A stretch of DNA of 5,296 nt, from assembly GCA_946479075.1 (NCBI GenBank), contig CAMLDT010000227.1, positions 1-5,296 on the forward strand. Reading direction: 5' to 3'. The notes below the pieces were generated by a model that was given only the letters and a program-made list of their open reading frames with translations, did no database searches and was not told where the DNA came from. The position numbers and the translations under genes were made by a program. The DNA is from an uncultured Polaromonas sp. Its GTDB lineage: Bacteria; Pseudomonadota; Gammaproteobacteria; Burkholderiales; Burkholderiaceae. Positions 4,185 to 5,296 of this stretch are shown here, one piece after another (the first letter of the stretch is position 1; each line of letters starts with the position of its first letter).

Positions 4185-5296
4185 CTAGTACACGTCGCGC
4201 CGGTAGCGCCCGTCCTGCGCCAGCTGGTCAATCTGGGCGCTGCCGGCGATCTGCCGCAGCGCCGCATCCACCCCGCCGGCCATGCCTTCCAGGCTGCCGC
4301 AAACATAGATCGCAGCGCCGTCGGCCAGCCAGGCCAGCAACTTGTCGCCGGCCTCGCGCAGTTTGTCCTGCACATAAATGCGGCCGGCCTGGTCGCGCGA
4401 AAAAGCCAGGTCGGTGCGCGACAGCAACCCGGTGGCCTGCCAGCGCCGGATCTCCTCGCCGAGCAGGAAGTCGTGCGCCGCCTGGCGTTCCCCGAAGATC
4501 AGCCAGTTGGGCCCGGCGCTGGCGGCTTCACGCGCACGCAGGTGGCCACGCAGACCGGCCAGGCCGGTGCCGTTGCCGATCAGAATCAGCGGGCGTGCCG
4601 CATTGGCGCCGAGCCGGAACTGGCTGTGCGCGCGCAGGCGCAGCGGCACGGTGTCGCCCGCTTGCAGTTCGCGGCACAGCCAGTGCGAGGCCAGGCCGGG
4701 GCTGCCGTCGGTGCGCCATTGCAGCCGCACCAGCAGGGCAATGTGGCCGTCGGCGGGCAGGGAGGCAATCGAGTATTCGCGTGGCCGGTCCGGCTCGGCG
4801 GGGCAGGCGAGCTGCGCCAGGTCACCCGACTCCCAGGAAGGTGTGCTGCCGGCAGGCGCTGCCAGCTCGATCCAGAATACCGGCTGGCCCAGGCTGCCCG
4901 GGTTGAGCTGCCGGCGCGCCGCCAGTGTCCAGCCTTCGGAAGAAGGCGCTTCCCAGGCCGGCAAATCACCGACGCTGGCAACGCGGCCGAGTGCCTGCTG
5001 CCAGGCCTGCAGGGCCGGCAGCGCGGTCTGGTCGGCTTCAATGGGCTCGAACAGCCGCTGCGCCGCGCTGGCCTGCAGCCACCCGTCGAGCGCGCGGCCA
5101 AAGCCGCAGAACTGGGCGTACTGCCGGTCGCCCAGGGCCAGCAGGCCGTAGTGCAGGTGCTGCAGCGGCAAGGGCTGTGGCATGAGGCGGCCGACAAACA
5201 GCGCGGCGTTGTCGGGGGCATCGCCTTCGCCATAGGTGCTGGCAATGAACAGTGCGCGTTCGGTCTGGCGCAAGGTCTCTGCGCTGATGTCGTTGA
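4185..5296 (-). CDS. piuB: PiuB-like flavodoxin/ferredoxin-NADP reductase, C-terminal part (5' end beyond the window)
   Basis: The visible 369 residues form a CysJ-like diflavin reductase moving electrons from NADPH through FAD to FMN. The reading frame stays open to the right edge, so the N-terminus is missing; a TTG at 5273 is internal, within the flavodoxin fold. In visible numbering: FMN loop STYGEGDAPDNA (19-30) and LALGDRQYAQFCGFG (52-66) of flavodoxin; FAD motif REYSIAS (172-178); NADP-binding GNGTGLAGLRG (240-250), with Gly where CysJ has Pro; FGERQAAHDFLL (267-278); IYVQDKL (306-312); YVCGS (330-334); and a CysJ-type C-terminus RRDVY. Beside a Fur-controlled siderophore receptor and piuC, this fits PiuB (COG3182), where an N-terminal PepSY membrane domain precedes these modules. 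That domain is predicted, not seen. Its likely role is reducing ferric siderophore at the inner membrane. A plain sulfite reductase alpha subunit is the alternative, but no cysteine-biosynthesis gene is near. Confidence 0.85.
   Translation of the reverse strand, partial: NDISAETLRQTERALFIASTYGEGDAPDNAALFVGRLMPQPLPLQHLHYGLLALGDRQYAQFCGFGRALDGWLQASAAQRLFEPIEADQTALPALQAWQQALGRVASVGDLPAWEAPSSEGWTLAARRQLNPGSLGQPVFWIELAAPAGSTPSWESGDLAQLACPAEPDRPREYSIASLPADGHIALLVRLQWRTDGSPGLASHWLCRELQAGDTVPLRLRAHSQFRLGANAARPLILIGNGTGLAGLRGHLRAREAASAGPNWLIFGERQAAHDFLLGEEIRRWQATGLLSRTDLAFSRDQAGRIYVQDKLREAGDKLLAWLADGAAIYVCGSLEGMAGGVDAALRQIAGSAQIDQLAQDGRYRRDVY

Noticed and set aside
4109..5151. Plus-strand ORFs of 265 and 257 residues opposite the reductase
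   Set aside because: Arg/Ala/Pro-rich complement frames of a gene whose flavodoxin, FAD and NADP motifs are unmistakable.
1..5296. CRISPR, insertion sequence, tRNA, rRNA, phage or toxin-antitoxin system
   Set aside because: No regularly spaced repeats, transposase motifs, terminal inverted repeats, tRNA cloverleaf or RNA gene sequence were seen; the content is a compact iron-uptake locus.

Overview
The window is an iron-acquisition locus, almost certainly from a GC-rich betaproteobacterium. Family Comamonadaceae or a close Burkholderiales relative is my inference from base composition and gene style; no rRNA or other taxonomic marker is present. All five genes I can support lie on the minus strand, so in transcription order the window reads from right to left. 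The long plus-strand and other-frame ORFs are codon-bias shadows of these genes.

Layout, from high to low coordinates. (1) 5296-4185: the C-terminal flavodoxin/ferredoxin-NADP-reductase part of a PiuB-like flavoprotein reductase, whose 5' end lies beyond the window. (2) 4184-3940: a 245-bp regulatory gap with a strong Fur box (12 of 14 informative positions), a perfect 15-bp palindrome, a short direct repeat and a clear ribosome binding site. (3) 3939-1600: a 779-residue TonB-dependent catecholate-type siderophore receptor of the Fiu/PiuA class. (4) 1555-1520: a textbook intrinsic terminator directly after the receptor, ending only 19 bp before the next start codon. (5) 1500-820: a PKHD-type Fe(II)/2-oxoglutarate dioxygenase of the PiuC/YbiX family. 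(6) 819-582: a 238-bp gap with a sigma70-like promoter whose spacer is filled by a 21-bp Fur-like palindrome, plus a plus-strand intrinsic terminator with no plus-strand gene to serve. (7) 581-324: a bacterioferritin-associated ferredoxin (Bfd). (8) 323-201: a weak terminator candidate and a promoter candidate built on a 15-bp tandem repeat. (9) 200-1: the first 66 residues of an energy-transducing TonB.

Together the genes make a coherent pathway. TonB energises the outer-membrane receptor. The reductase plausibly supplies electrons to release iron from the ferric siderophore. PiuC accompanies receptors of this class in other bacteria. Bfd passes electrons to bacterioferritin to mobilise stored iron. 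The piuB-piuA-piuC grouping matches the known Pseudomonas arrangement and the fiu-ybiX pair of E. coli. This is a recognisable system rather than a new one; the points worth a second look concern its regulation: the terminator before piuC, the orphan plus-strand terminator, and the duplicated -35 region before tonB.
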